Shown piece by piece: positions 19,564 through 29,207 of a stretch of DNA of 64,000 bases. Position 1 is the stretch's first letter. The number at the start of each line of letters is the position of its first letter. The DNA comes from Marinobacter sp. AC-23. Lineage in GTDB: Bacteria; Pseudomonadota; Gammaproteobacteria; Pseudomonadales; Oleiphilaceae. Where the stretch lies: assembly GCF_001858325.1 (NCBI RefSeq), contig NZ_MBPP01000078.1, positions 60,516-124,515 of the forward strand. Reading direction: 5' to 3'. A program made the position numbers and the translations under genes. The notes under the pieces were generated by a model. It made no database searches, was not told the DNA's origin, and was given only the letters and a program-made list of their open reading frames with translations.

Positions 19564-20802
19564 ATGGCTCTGTTTGTTCAGAAATTTGGTGGCACCTCGG
19601 TGGGTACAACCGAGCGTATAGAGGCTGTGGCTGAAAAGGTATGTGGCTTCCGCAACGCGGGCCATGATGTGGTTGTGGTGGTTTCGGCCATGAGCGGTGA
19701 AACCAACCGGCTAATAGGGCTTGCCAGCGAAATTATGGAAGAGCCTGACCCCCGCGAGATGGACGTTCTGGTTTCTACGGGAGAGCAGGTAACCATGTCT
19801 CTTCTCTCCATGGCTTTACAGAAGCGTGGCTGTGATGCGCGTTCCTATACTGGGTCGCAAGTCCGCATCCTCACGGACAATATGCATACCAAAGCACGCA
19901 TCAAGCAGATCGACGAGCAGCGCATGCGTGCGGATCTGAATGCGGGCCGTGTGGTGGTGGTTGCCGGGTTTCAGGGGGTTGATGAGGATGGCAATATCAC
20001 TACCCTGGGCAGGGGTGGCTCGGATACCACCGCGGTAGCTCTGGCAGCCACCCTGAAGGCCGATGAGTGTCAGATTTATACCGATGTAGACGGCGTTTAC
20101 ACAACGGATCCCCGGGTGGTGGACAGTGCTCGTCGTCTAGAGCGGATTACCTTCGAAGAAATGATGGAGATGGCAAGCCTGGGCTCTAAGGTTCTCCAGA
20201 TTCGTGCCGTAGAATTTGCGGGAAAATATAACGTTCCGTTAAGGGTTCTTTCCAGCTTCGAGGAAGGTGAAGGCACCCTGATTACATTTGAGGAAAATAT
20301 CGCCATGGAACAACCGGTCGTCTCCGGCATCGCTTTTAACCGTGATGAAGCCAAAGTTACCATCTCGGGAGTACCCGACACCCCAGGCAGCGCGTTGCGC
20401 ATACTGAAGCCGGTAAGTGAAGCCAACATTGGTGTGGACATGATTGTTCAGAACGTTGGTGAAGATAACCGGACAGCCTTCACGTTTACCGTTCATCGTA
20501 ACGATTTCAAACGTGCTAAGGACGTGCTTCAGCGTGTTTCGGACGAGCTGGGTGCCCACGGAGTCAGTGGCGACACCAAGATTGCGAAGGTTAGTATCGT
20601 TGGTGTTGGCATGCGCTCTCATGCGGGAGTGGCGACCAAAATGTTTGAGGCACTCTCAGTTGAGGGGATTAACATTCAGATGATCTCGACATCAGAGATT
20701 AAGATTTCTGTGGTGATTGATGAGAAATATCTTGAGCTTGCGGTTCGCGCCCTTCACAGTGTGTTTGAGCTCGACAAGCCCGGGGTAGAAGAAACCTTGT
20801 AG
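19564..20802 (+). CDS. lysC: Aspartate kinase
   Basis: Phosphorylates aspartate, the first step to lysine, threonine, methionine and diaminopimelate. 412 residues, the usual length of the monofunctional enzyme. The N-terminal kinase motif is VQKFGGTSVGT, with LGRGGSDTTAVALAA and YTDVDGVYTTDPR in the catalytic domain. The C-terminal third holds two ACT domains (SGVPDTPGSALRILKPV and IVGVGMRSHAGVATKMF), which normally mediate feedback inhibition by lysine and/or threonine. The ribosome site GGAAAG precedes the ATG. No frame break. Confidence 0.96.
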   Translation: MALFVQKFGGTSVGTTERIEAVAEKVCGFRNAGHDVVVVVSAMSGETNRLIGLASEIMEEPDPREMDVLVSTGEQVTMSLLSMALQKRGCDARSYTGSQVRILTDNMHTKARIKQIDEQRMRADLNAGRVVVVAGFQGVDEDGNITTLGRGGSDTTAVALAATLKADECQIYTDVDGVYTTDPRVVDSARRLERITFEEMMEMASLGSKVLQIRAVEFAGKYNVPLRVLSSFEEGEGTLITFEENIAMEQPVVSGIAFNRDEAKVTISGVPDTPGSALRILKPVSEANIGVDMIVQNVGEDNRTAFTFTVHRNDFKRAKDVLQRVSDELGAHGVSGDTKIAKVSIVGVGMRSHAGVATKMFEALSVEGINIQMISTSEIKISVVIDEKYLELAVRALHSVFELDKPGVEETL

Positions 20803-20983
20803 CTCAGGCAGCGGCTAGGTGGTTTCGGGTGTTAAAAAAAGAGATTTATTTTCTGGCCTTGTGTCTGCATGTGAACGTATAAGGGAATGTGCGGCTTATG
20901 GCTGGCCAGTGATCTCGTTATAAAGATTTAGCTAATTAAAACTACTTGTCGGAACAGGTAGCTCTGAATAGGGAGTAAGGGAT

Positions 20984-21181
20984 ATGTTGATTCTAACTCG
21001 CCGTGTTGGCGAAACGTTGATGGTCGGTGACGAAGTCACCGTGACCGTACTTGGGGTGAAAGGAAACCAGGTGCGGATTGGTGTGAATGCACCAAAAGAA
21101 GTTGCAGTTCATCGGGAAGAAATTTATCAGCGTATTCAGTCTGAAAAAGACGGAGATGAGCCGGAGCCCGGGAACAGCTGA
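20984..21181 (+). CDS. csrA: Carbon storage regulator CsrA/RsmA
   Basis: Small dimeric RNA-binding post-transcriptional regulator that binds GGA motifs in leader RNAs. 65 residues starting MLILTRRVGETLMVGD. The RNA-contacting VAVHREEIYQRI, including the conserved Arg, is present. The ribosome site GGGAG lies 12 bp before the ATG. The 181-bp region upstream contains a TATAAA-like box but no clear full promoter. The alaS-lysC-csrA-tRNA order parallels the alaS-csrA-serV-argV order of E. coli. Confidence 0.96.
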   Translation: MLILTRRVGETLMVGDEVTVTVLGVKGNQVRIGVNAPKEVAVHREEIYQRIQSEKDGDEPEPGNS

Positions 21182-21310
21182 GCCGAAACAAAGGACGTTG
21201 AGGGGGGGGGAATCGGGTATTTTTTTAAGTATGGGCGCAATGAAGGCTAAAAAAATCGTGTTACCCCTATGAAAACAGAACGATTATGGTAGTATACGCC
21301 CCGTCCTGAA

Positions 21311-21402
<92 letters not shown>

Positions 21403-21464
21403 TCTTCTAGTAGGAAAGGCAGAACAGGTTGAAGTAACGACCAACCACAATAAGTGATCAATGT

Positions 21465-21541
21465 GCGGCTGTAGCTCAGCTGGATAGAGTACTCGGCTAC
21501 GAACCGAGCGGTCGGAGGTTCGAATCCTCCCAGCCGCACCA
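21465..21541 (+). tRNA. tRNA-Arg (ACG), copy 1
   Basis: 77-nt cloverleaf beginning GCGGCTGTAGCTCAGC, anticodon ACG at 21499-21501, T arm GGAGGTTCGAATCCTCC, encoded CCA. The A at the wobble position is normally deaminated to inosine by TadA so that it reads CGU/CGC/CGA. Confidence 0.97.
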
Positions 21542-21597
21542 CTTTTTGCAAGTTGCTCTCGAAAAGGCTCTGCCCAATCGTGAGAAAAAGATTTTAC

Positions 21598-21674
21598 GCG
21601 GCTGTAGCTCAGCTGGATAGAGTACTCGGCTACGAACCGAGCGGTCGGAGGTTCGAATCCTCCCAGCCGCACCA
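21598..21674 (+). tRNA. tRNA-Arg (ACG), copy 2
   Basis: Identical in all 77 bases to the copy 133 bp upstream, with encoded CCA. The spacer between the copies is unrelated in sequence. Co-transcription with copy 1 and tRNA-Ser is likely, ending at the terminator just downstream. Confidence 0.97.
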
Positions 21675-21684
21675 TATGAAGACC

Positions 21685-21725
21685 AAAACGCCTCAGCTTG
21701 TGTACTCCACAGGCTGGGGCGTTTT
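21685..21725. terminator. Strong terminator after tRNA cluster, probably bidirectional
   Basis: Near-perfect stem AAAACGCCTCAGC...GTG / CAC...GCTGGGGCGTTTT, flanked by A tract and T tract. It can end the tRNA transcript on the plus strand and, read the other way, the TRAP/regulator operon on the minus strand. Confidence 0.85.
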
Positions 21726-21788
21726 GCTTTGTATAGCTTAGCTGTAAAATTTGAGCCAGTGCAGTCAGGCTGCTCCGGCCTGAGCCTA

Positions 21789-22349
21789 TTACAGCGACGC
21801 AGCAGATCGTGCCGCTTGATCGTAGAGGCCGGATATCCCCCTCAAAAAGCCGGCCACAGCCCCCGTGTCAGCCCCTGAGAACCCTAGGCTCCGTAACGAG
21901 TCTATCAGGCACTCTTCGCGAATTTCACGGTAACGGCGGCAAACAGCTGCGCCTTCTTCAGTGGCTGAATAATAGGTCTCTTTCCCACGTTTTTCCGACG
22001 CGACCACGCTGTGCTTCAGTAGTTTTTTAAGTGCGTAGGTTACGGTATGGCTGTCCTCTATATTGAGCACCAGGCAGATATCTGCGGTTTTTTTGGGACG
22101 CTCGCGGTGATTCACGCTGTGTAGTACGAGAATGTCCAAGGGGCTTAGCTCCGGCAGGCCTGCTGCGTCCATGCAGCGCACCATCCAGCGATTAAACGCA
22201 TTGCCGGCAACAATCAGCCCAAACTCCAGTTCAGACAGCTCCACGGCGCTGCCAGAGGCCAGGTGCGCAGAAGAGACGATCGGGCCTACCTTGCTGTCCT
22301 GACTGTGCTGGCTGTTTGGTTGGCTCTTGGAATCATTGGTTTTGATCAT
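21789..22349 (-). CDS. Winged-helix (MarR-like) transcriptional regulator
   Basis: Predicted DNA-binding regulator, 186 residues. After a polar 30-residue N-terminus comes a winged-helix domain: LSPLDILVLHSVNHRERPKKTADI, then the recognition region IEDSHTVTYALKKLLKHSVVASEKRGKETYYSAT with its wing. The type resembles the MarR-like regulators found beside TRAP transporters. It lies 59 bp after dctM on the same strand and is probably part of that operon, which suggests local control. Ligand unknown. Confidence 0.8.
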   Translation of the reverse strand: MIKTNDSKSQPNSQHSQDSKVGPIVSSAHLASGSAVELSELEFGLIVAGNAFNRWMVRCMDAAGLPELSPLDILVLHSVNHRERPKKTADICLVLNIEDSHTVTYALKKLLKHSVVASEKRGKETYYSATEEGAAVCRRYREIREECLIDSLRSLGFSGADTGAVAGFLRGISGLYDQAARSAASL

Positions 22350-22408
22350 AATGAAACGGGTACTCTTTATTAACAGGTGCTTCTGTGAAGGCTCACTTCA
22401 GTGCGTTA

Positions 22409-23712
22409 CTACCTCCCCATTTTACTGGGCAGGTACGTGACGATTTCGGGAAACACAGTGATCAGTATCACGCCGCTTAGAATCAACAGGAAATAGGGCA
22501 TTGCAGCCCAGGCAATTCGCAGAATGTTCTCTCCGGTCAAGCCCTGAATTACGAATAGATTGAACCCTACGGGCGGTGTAATTTGGCTCATTTCTACGAC
22601 GATTACGAGATAGATACCAAACCACAGAGGATCGATGCCTGCGGCCTGAACCATTGGCAGAATCACCGAAGTGGTCAGAACCACTACGGAGATGCCATCC
22701 AAAAAGCAGCCCAAGAGAATGAAAAACAGCGTTAGCGCTACCAGCAACATGTAGGGCGACAGGCCCAGTGTGTCAATCCAGGCGGCGAGTTCTCTCGGAA
22801 TACCGGTAAAGCCATAGAGGTTGTCAGAAAGTGCGCGCTCACCAGGATGAAAGCAATCATCGAGGAGGTTCTTACCGTGCCCATTAGCCCGCTGGAAAAG
22901 GTGCTCCGGTTCATTGAACCACTTTTCCAGGACAGCAGGTGCGCCAGGGCCACGCCGATAGCAGCCGATTCCGTGGGAGAGGCCAGGCCGGCGTAGATAG
23001 AACCAATCACCCCGATAATCAACAGCATCACGGGAATAAGGGGGCGACTGCGGCGTATTTTTTCCCGGAACGAGAAGGTTTCGGCCTCGCCTGCGGGTAT
23101 GCCAGAGGGATTTAGAAGAGACCAGATCATGACGTAACCGGCAAACAGAGACATCAATAACAACCCGGGCAGAATGCCGGCAACAAACAGGCGCGCGATG
23201 GATTGTTCGGTCGCGACACCGTACACGATGAGAATAATAGAAGGAGGAATCAGCAGCCCCAGCGTGGCAGATCCGGCTAGCGTTCCAAGAATCTGGTTCT
23301 TGTTATAGCCACGCTGGCTTAGCTCGGGAATCGACATTTTGCCAATGGTTGCGGCTGTCGCAGCGGACGAGCCAGATATCGCCGCGAAAATGCCGCAGCC
23401 TATAATGTTGGTATGCAGGAGTCGGCCGGGCACCTTGCCGACCCAGGGTGAAATGCCGCGAAACATCTCTTCCGACAGGCGCGAGCGAAACAACACCTCG
23501 CCCATCCAGATGAACATTGGCAGCGCCGCCAAATCCCAGGACACGCTGGCACTGTAAAAGGCCGTCGACAAGCTGTCGCCCACAGGTATGCTGCTGAAAA
23601 AATACAGCGCAACGCAACCGATGGTAGTTAACGAAAATGCGACCCACAGGCCACCAGCCAGAAGCGCCAGGAGCACACATAGCAGTAGCAAACTCATCCA
23701 GATCATGTCCAT
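22409..23712 (-). CDS. dctM: TRAP transporter large permease DctM (frame broken)
   Basis: Twelve-helix permease subunit of a tripartite Na+- or H+-driven carboxylate importer. It starts MDMIWMSLLLLCVLLALLAG. Typical segments include FAAISGSSAATAATIGKMSIPE and LIPPSIILIVYGV. The frame breaks at plus-strand AAA 22808-22810. One extra coding-strand T gives ATG GCT TTT ACC (MAFTGIPREL), then LVALTLFFILLGCFLDGIS in the second frame, and a 434-residue protein. It begins 4 bp after the dctQ stop. Confidence 0.93.
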
Positions 23713-23716
23713 GAGC

Positions 23717-24256
23717 TTACTCCTGAGGTGCTTCGTTGGTTAGCTGGGTGATTCGGCCAGTGGCAAGCGAAAACAGCGCGTCCAGCAAGGCTATCAATAA
23801 CCAGAGAAGGCCGAGCGTCATGACGGCCTGGGGAATCCACAGGGGTACAGGCACCATGCCAATTGAGAGGTCGCCAAAATCGTAACTGTCCAGTGTCAAG
23901 CGTGCGCTGTGCCATACGGCAAAACCGGTAATAGCGGCAGCTATCAGAGTGACTGCCATATCCATAACACGATGAAGGGGCTTGGGCAGGTATTGGAGCA
24001 CCAAAGTGACACGGATATGGCCACCCTGCCAAAATGTGTAGGCGAGACCAAAAAACGTTGCGCCAAGCAGCAGGAACGAAGCCAGTTCCGCAAGCCCTGG
24101 TACAGTCAGGCCGAGCGCGTCGAAGCCCACCCATCCCAGAAGCTCGTCCAATACGCGGCCCAGCACCTGGGCCACGATTAATACCATGATAAGGGTCAGA
24201 CACAACGCAGAAAGTGCGCCGCCTAGCCTGTAAAACGCATCAAGTGCTCGGCGCAT
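23717..24256 (-). CDS. dctQ: TRAP transporter small permease DctQ
   Basis: Four-helix small membrane subunit that pairs with DctM. 179 residues. Helices are at about 15-33, 55-80 (ELASFLLLGATFFGLAYTFW), 98-118 and 138-160. The conserved QGGHIRVTLV after helix 2 is typical of the family. It lies 40 bp after dctP and 4 bp before dctM. Confidence 0.92.
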   Translation of the reverse strand: MRRALDAFYRLGGALSALCLTLIMVLIVAQVLGRVLDELLGWVGFDALGLTVPGLAELASFLLLGATFFGLAYTFWQGGHIRVTLVLQYLPKPLHRVMDMAVTLIAAAITGFAVWHSARLTLDSYDFGDLSIGMVPVPLWIPQAVMTLGLLWLLIALLDALFSLATGRITQLTNEAPQE

Positions 24257-24296
24257 CAGTCTGCTCTCTTGTTATCGTCTGAATAGTTCGGTTTGT

Positions 24297-25292
24297 TTAC
24301 TGCTTGTGGTACGCATCGAGCAGGGCTTGACCGTCTTCGCCTGCGCGGTCGAGCCATTCCTGAGTCATCGTTTTGCCGATCTTTTGTAGGCGTTTGACCA
24401 GCTCAGGCGAGGGCTCGGATACCTCAATGCCGTTGTCCTGCATGATTTTTATCTTAGTTTCTGTTTCCGCTTTACTGGCTTCCCAACCGCGCTTTTCTGC
24501 GACCTTGGCGGCATCTTCCACAGCTTTCTGTTCTTCTTCAGACAAATTGGCAAAGGCTTTTGCGTTAACAACGACCATGTTTTTGGGTAGCCACAACTGG
24601 GCATGGTTAAAGTTGGTCAGGTAATCCCAGGCGCGAGTATTGGCGCCAGTAGAAGGCGAGGTGATCATTGCGTCCACGCGGCCTGTGCCGAACGCAGTTG
24701 GTATATCGGGTACCTCTACCTGCGTTGGTATGGCGCCGAGCAGTTCCGCGAGCTTCTCGCTGGACTTATTATAGGCGCGCATTTTTACGCCTTTCAGCTC
24801 CTCACCGGTTTTCACCTCAAACTGGGTGTAAATGCCCTGAGGCGGCCAGGGTACGGAAAAAAGCAGTTTTAGGCGCTGGCCTTCCAGGCGCTTGGATAGT
24901 ATGTCTTTTGATGCCTGCCAGAGCTTCCAGGCTTCGTCGTAATCACTGGCAAGGTAGGGTACAGAGTCAACCTCAAACAGCGGGTCCTCATTAGCAAGGC
25001 GCGACATAATAAGCTCGCCAATAGGTACCAGCCCGCGGCGAACGGAATTCTTGATTTCCGGGTGCTTGATCAATGAGCCACTGCTGTGAACGGTAATGTT
25101 CAGCTCGCCGTCGGTCGCTTCCCGTACATCGTCTGCGAACTGGCGAATATTAACCGTGTGAAAGTTAGAGTCGCCGTAGGGTGTGGGCATGTCCCAGTCA
25201 GTAGCTTGGGCGCTACCAACTATTAAAGTGAGCGCGGCGGCCGTAAGCACGCTGCCAGCGCGCTGGCGAAAGGGTCTGTTGCTTTTTTGCAT
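24297..25292 (-). CDS. dctP: TRAP transporter substrate-binding protein DctP
   Basis: Periplasmic solute receptor of the TRAP system. 331 residues. Sec signal peptide at residues 1-30 (AGSVLTAAALTLIVGSAQA, cleavage before TDWDMP). Family segments: SGSLIKHPEIKNSVRRGLVPIGE and LKGVKMRAYNKSSEKLAELLGA, the latter holding the carboxylate-binding Arg, then GTGRVDAMITSP. The substrate is probably an organic acid but cannot be named. It is first gene of the operon dctP-dctQ-dctM-regulator. Confidence 0.92.
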   Translation of the reverse strand: MQKSNRPFRQRAGSVLTAAALTLIVGSAQATDWDMPTPYGDSNFHTVNIRQFADDVREATDGELNITVHSSGSLIKHPEIKNSVRRGLVPIGELIMSRLANEDPLFEVDSVPYLASDYDEAWKLWQASKDILSKRLEGQRLKLLFSVPWPPQGIYTQFEVKTGEELKGVKMRAYNKSSEKLAELLGAIPTQVEVPDIPTAFGTGRVDAMITSPSTGANTRAWDYLTNFNHAQLWLPKNMVVVNAKAFANLSEEEQKAVEDAAKVAEKRGWEASKAETETKIKIMQDNGIEVSEPSPELVKRLQKIGKTMTQEWLDRAGEDGQALLDAYHKQ

Positions 25293-25410
25293 GATGGTTG
25301 CCTCTTGGCGCGTACATTCATTGGGAATGCCGGCTGTGTCTATTGTTGTATGTGTTAAAGCACCGATCTCACCTTACTTTCCAGTATCGATTTCGTGCTT
25401 TATTTAACCA

Positions 25411-25439
25411 AAACTAGTCGGGAGCTTTCGCGCTGTCAA
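25411..25439 (-). promoter_or_regulatory. Candidate promoter of the dctPQM operon
   Basis: On the minus strand a perfect TTGACA (25439-25434) is followed, after 17 bp, by TAGTTT (25416-25411), about 120 bp before the dctP start. The -10 matches at only three positions, which would suit an activator-dependent promoter. Upstream, the octamer AAATTATC occurs twice (25464-25471 and 25486-25493) in a very AT-rich stretch. Confidence 0.4.
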
Positions 25440-25537
25440 ACCTGGGGCCAGTAAAATGCCGACAAATTATCGAATTAATGCGTATAAATTATCAATAAAT
25501 TGTAGGCGATGTGGGGTGATTCTGACAGTAAAGAGAT

Positions 25538-26350
25538 TCAGTCTGTATTGACGCTTCTGAGGTTATGGGCCAGGGACGCATGCGACAGCTCGCCCAAGTG
25601 GGCGTTTACCTGTTGGCCATTGGCATCGTAAAAGAGGGTTGTTGGTAGGGCTTGGCTGCCGGTTGTCCGGCCAAGGCTGGCACTGGTATCCGTCAGAACG
25701 TTCTGCAGCGAGAGCTTGTGCTCGCCCATGAACCGGGTGATGGTTTCAGACTGCTCGCCCTGATTTACAAAAACAAAGGTGACGTCAGGGTTATTCTGCT
25801 GCGCTTTTTCCAATACCGGCATTTCCCGGATGCAAGGCGGGCACCAGCTAGCCCATAAATTGACGACCATCGGCTTATTGTCAGCCACTTCTGCGAGCGC
25901 AATCGGGGTGCCGTCTAGTAGAGTAAATGTATTGTCGGGAATGCCCCTTGAGCTGCTTTCCATCAAGCTTACCAGCAGCGCCACAGAGCCCCAGGTTAAT
26001 ATGCCGGAAGCCACCGCAATCGACAGCGGCCTACGCATTTTGGCATGACGCCAGAGCTTCCAGGCGGTCAACGCCAGCGCCCCAAGCAGGCCGGCAATCA
26101 CGTGAAAACCGCCGTCCCGGATATCAATGATGCCCCAAAGGTCTTCCTGGTAGTGTTCGAAGTACTCGATAACAAAACCAATACGCGACGCCACCAGAGA
26201 CATCAGAAAAATATCAGACAGAGTTCCAGCTATAGGAACGCCCTCTTTGCGGCCGGTAATTGCACCAACAATCAGGGCAATTACAAATGCACTGATCAAT
26301 AGAAGTTGGCCCAAAGGCAAGCTTAGTGGGCCAAGACTAACGGATAACAT
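25538..26350 (-). CDS. Membrane-anchored TlpA-type thioredoxin with Lgt-like N-terminal domain
   Basis: 270 residues in two parts. Residues 1-130 are membrane-embedded. They carry SRIGFVIEYFEHYQ and IRDGGFHVIAGLLGAL, which resemble the GGRLGYVLFYNF and VWDGGMSFHGGLIG segments of prolipoprotein diacylglyceryl transferase (Lgt), but the rest of Lgt is absent. Residues 140-270 form a TlpA/ResA thioredoxin domain with active site NLWASWCPPCIREMP and the cis-Pro segment SQALPTTLFYDANG. The likely role is disulfide reduction at the outer face of the inner membrane, with the Lgt-like part as an anchor or possible electron-transfer domain (inference). It is transcribed alone. Confidence 0.82.
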   Translation of the reverse strand: MLSVSLGPLSLPLGQLLLISAFVIALIVGAITGRKEGVPIAGTLSDIFLMSLVASRIGFVIEYFEHYQEDLWGIIDIRDGGFHVIAGLLGALALTAWKLWRHAKMRRPLSIAVASGILTWGSVALLVSLMESSSRGIPDNTFTLLDGTPIALAEVADNKPMVVNLWASWCPPCIREMPVLEKAQQNNPDVTFVFVNQGEQSETITRFMGEHKLSLQNVLTDTSASLGRTTGSQALPTTLFYDANGQQVNAHLGELSHASLAHNLRSVNTD

Positions 26351-26483
26351 TTTCGCTCCTTGTTATGAGTAGCGCGCAGGGCAGGCTAATCCTAGCGTTC
26401 AGAGGCTGTGATTAAACCGGTTGAAGGGCCTACGACCGCGCGGTCACGCGGGAGTTCCTGCCTTGCGTATTATCAGCGACCGT

Positions 26484-28340
26484 TTAGAGCCTGAACCGGG
26501 ATACGAGTGTCTGTAACTCGCTGCCAAGCCTGGCGAGTTCGGTGCTGGAACTGGCGGTTTGGTGGGAGGATGCGGCAGACTGATCAGTAACGTCCCGAAT
26601 GCTGGTGACGTTCTGATTGATCTCTTCCGCCACCGAGGTTTGCTGCTCCGAAGCGGTCGCAATCTGACTGTTGTACTGCTGTATCTCCTCCACAGAGCGA
26701 GTGATGCGCTCGATGGATGCGCCCGTTGCTGTGGCTCGTTCGAGAGTACGGGAAGCCAGTGACGCACTGGATTCCATTGCGGATACGGAATTTTTTGCGC
26801 TGCTCTGCAAGGTGGTTACCAGCGCTTCTATCTCCTGTGCGGAACTCTGTGTGCGTTGGGCCAATGAACGTACTTCATCCGCAACGACGGCGAAACCGCG
26901 CCCTTGTTCGCCGGCCCGGGCAGCTTCAATAGCTGCGTTCAGTGCCAGCAGGTTAGTCTGTTCTGCAACGGATTTAATCACATCCAGAACCGTCCCTATA
27001 TTTGCGGTTTCCGCTTGCAGGCCTTGAATGATCTCCATGCTCTGGCTTACTTCCTGGGACAGGCTGTTCACTTGATTCACGGTTTCTTTAACCTCGTGTT
27101 CGCCCTTCGTCGCTTGGCTGGTGGCATCGGATGCAATCGTAAATGCCTGCTCTGCATTGCGTGCAATGTCGGCAACGGTTGCCGTCATCTCGTTCATCGC
27201 GGTAGCAACCTGATCGGTTTCCTGTTTCTGGCGGTTGATCCCGTCGCTGGTTTGGCTTGTGACCGTTGAAAGCTCTTCGGCAGACGCCGCGATGTTGGTG
27301 GCGCCAGATTCAATACTCCTGACCAGCTCCCGCAAGCCGCTGACCATGGTCGCAAGGGCCGCCATTAAGCGACCTATCTCATCCTTCCGGCTGTTATCGA
27401 TATGGACAGACAGATTGCCGGAGGCAACCTCTGAGGCGATTGAAACGGCGTGATTGATGGGGGATGTGATAGCTCTGGTAATCAGGTAAGCCATCAGAAT
27501 GCCAAGTAGCACTGCTGCAGCGGTTGCACCAAATATCAGGGTGCGGGCTTTCTTGTGGTCGGCTTCCATCTTGCTTACCTGAACTTCCCGAAGACCGTTC
27601 GCTGATTCGGTCACACGGCGGGCTGTTGTGACCATGTCCTGTGAAAGCTGCCCGCTGGCTTTGATCAGGTTTACAACGTTCTGAAATTCGTTTGTGTAGG
27701 ATTCAAGCGCAGCAGTAACCTTTTCTTTTTCTTCCACGTTTATGGACGCCGATTTCAGAGGCCCCTGAATTCGTTTTGCATCCTCAAGGTACGACTTGAC
27801 ACTGCCGGCATCCCGCTCTACCAGGAACTTTCGTTCAGAGCGTCGCATATCTTCAAACATCGCCGACGCAAAAAACAAAGAGCTGTGGGCTTTGAGTGAA
27901 GATCCGAGTATCCGAGCTTTGGTTTCAAGACTTTTGAGAGCCTCCTCCCGCTTTGCAGTGTTTAGTTCTACATCGCTCATTAGCGATTGATACTGCTGTA
28001 TATCAACCTGAATGCCTTCCAGGGTGTTGAGGTCTTCGGTGACGGCCAGTAAAGGCTTGATGCGTTCGGTGATTCCAAGCACTTCTGCACTGTGGGAACG
28101 CGATGCCTGTACGTTCTCTGCAGCGCCCGACAGCAAAAAGTTTTTCTCCTCAACTCTCGCTTCTGTGAGGCCTGTATTGACCTGGCCCAGCATGGTTACG
28201 ATGGTTGAACGCTGGCTGTAGGTTTCTAGCGCTTGACTGCCAATAACACCTACGATAATGGTGAGCAATAATAACAGCGCAAAGCCGCCTGCCAGCTTAG
28301 CCCGGATGGACATGTCGCCGAAGAAGGTTGCAAATTTCAT
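26484..28340 (-). CDS. Methyl-accepting chemotaxis protein, probable helical bimodular sensor
   Basis: 618-residue chemoreceptor. Membrane helix 1 at about residues 14-36 (LAGGFALLLLLTIIVGVIG), an all-helical periplasmic domain of about 230 residues, helix 2 at about 268-290 (LIFGATAAAVLLGILMAYLI), HAMP, then the signalling domain with intact tip IEAARAGEQGRGFAVVADEV. The length and helical pattern of the sensor (RVEEKNFLLSG, then a second DMRRSERKFLVERD repeat) suggest the HBM type, which binds organic acids in pseudomonads. This is a tentative call. It has no frame break, unlike the other chemoreceptor in the window. Confidence 0.9.
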   Translation of the reverse strand: MKFATFFGDMSIRAKLAGGFALLLLLTIIVGVIGSQALETYSQRSTIVTMLGQVNTGLTEARVEEKNFLLSGAAENVQASRSHSAEVLGITERIKPLLAVTEDLNTLEGIQVDIQQYQSLMSDVELNTAKREEALKSLETKARILGSSLKAHSSLFFASAMFEDMRRSERKFLVERDAGSVKSYLEDAKRIQGPLKSASINVEEKEKVTAALESYTNEFQNVVNLIKASGQLSQDMVTTARRVTESANGLREVQVSKMEADHKKARTLIFGATAAAVLLGILMAYLITRAITSPINHAVSIASEVASGNLSVHIDNSRKDEIGRLMAALATMVSGLRELVRSIESGATNIAASAEELSTVTSQTSDGINRQKQETDQVATAMNEMTATVADIARNAEQAFTIASDATSQATKGEHEVKETVNQVNSLSQEVSQSMEIIQGLQAETANIGTVLDVIKSVAEQTNLLALNAAIEAARAGEQGRGFAVVADEVRSLAQRTQSSAQEIEALVTTLQSSAKNSVSAMESSASLASRTLERATATGASIERITRSVEEIQQYNSQIATASEQQTSVAEEINQNVTSIRDVTDQSAASSHQTASSSTELARLGSELQTLVSRFRL

Positions 28341-28565
28341 AGTGTTCCCTTAGATCTGTGGATCATCGCGATACAATAAAGAGGTGTATCTGTAGCTTTT
28401 GTTATAGCTGTATTAAGGATGTTTTCAGGAGCGGATTCCAGCTCTTTACGGTAACAATTGATTACCGAGGCCGGTGAAGCGATTCATAAATGGAGAACTG
28501 CGGGGCGAATAGCTATCAGGAAAGTAATGGCCGGGTGCTGACTGCCCAGAACCCGGCTTGGTTGA

Positions 28566-29101
28566 CTACCACATTAGGTCATCGGGGATCTCGTAGCCTG
28601 CATACGGATCATCATCACCTAGATCGTCTTCTTTACGGTCGTGCAGAGCAACCACGGCCAATTCGTCGCGTTCTATGATCTTGCGGGCAACACCCTCCGC
28701 GACTATCTCATACTGATCATTGACGAACACAATGGCGAGCCGGCCTCGGGAGAGCTGGTCGGCCATGATGTCGTCCACATACAGTTTCTTGATCTTTTTT
28801 TCGTGAACGACTGATACGACGTTTCACCCCGGCTACGATCCAGCCGGTTGGTGTCTACCAATTGGCGAATCTGCGCCTTAATGGCTTTTTTCTCGGCTTC
28901 TTGCTGGCGTTTAAGGTTCAGCTGACGGTCGTGCTCGGCCTTTTCTTCACGCGCCTGGCGAGCACGCATTTCGGTTTCGTTGACTTGCACAGCACCTTTA
29001 GGTTGCTGCTTGCGCTGCTTATGTTTCTCATTGCGAATAGCCTTGGCCTTTTTCTGGTCGGCCAGGCCGGCTTTTAATAGCTGATCCTGCAGGGACGCCA
29101 T
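28566..29101 (-). CDS. DUF2058 (YaiL-like) protein (frame broken)
   Basis: Highly charged cytoplasmic protein of the DUF2058/YaiL family, annotated as nucleic-acid associated but of unproven role. The N-terminal half is a basic coiled coil (SLQDQLLKAGLADQKKAKA, then KRQQEAEKKAIKAQIRQL). The frame breaks at plus-strand 28810. One extra T on the coding strand restores ETSYQFVHEKKIKKLYVDD, then QLSRGRLAIVFVNDQYEIV to the end. Full length is 178 residues, family-typical. It is divergent from dbpA. Confidence 0.85.
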
Positions 29102-29207
29102 GGGATAACTCCATTAATTGGTCATAAATTCTGGTATTCTATCGCAATAGTATACGCCTCGTGTTTACCTTCTTAACCAGCAATCGCTGATTCCGGGATT
29201 TTCTTGT

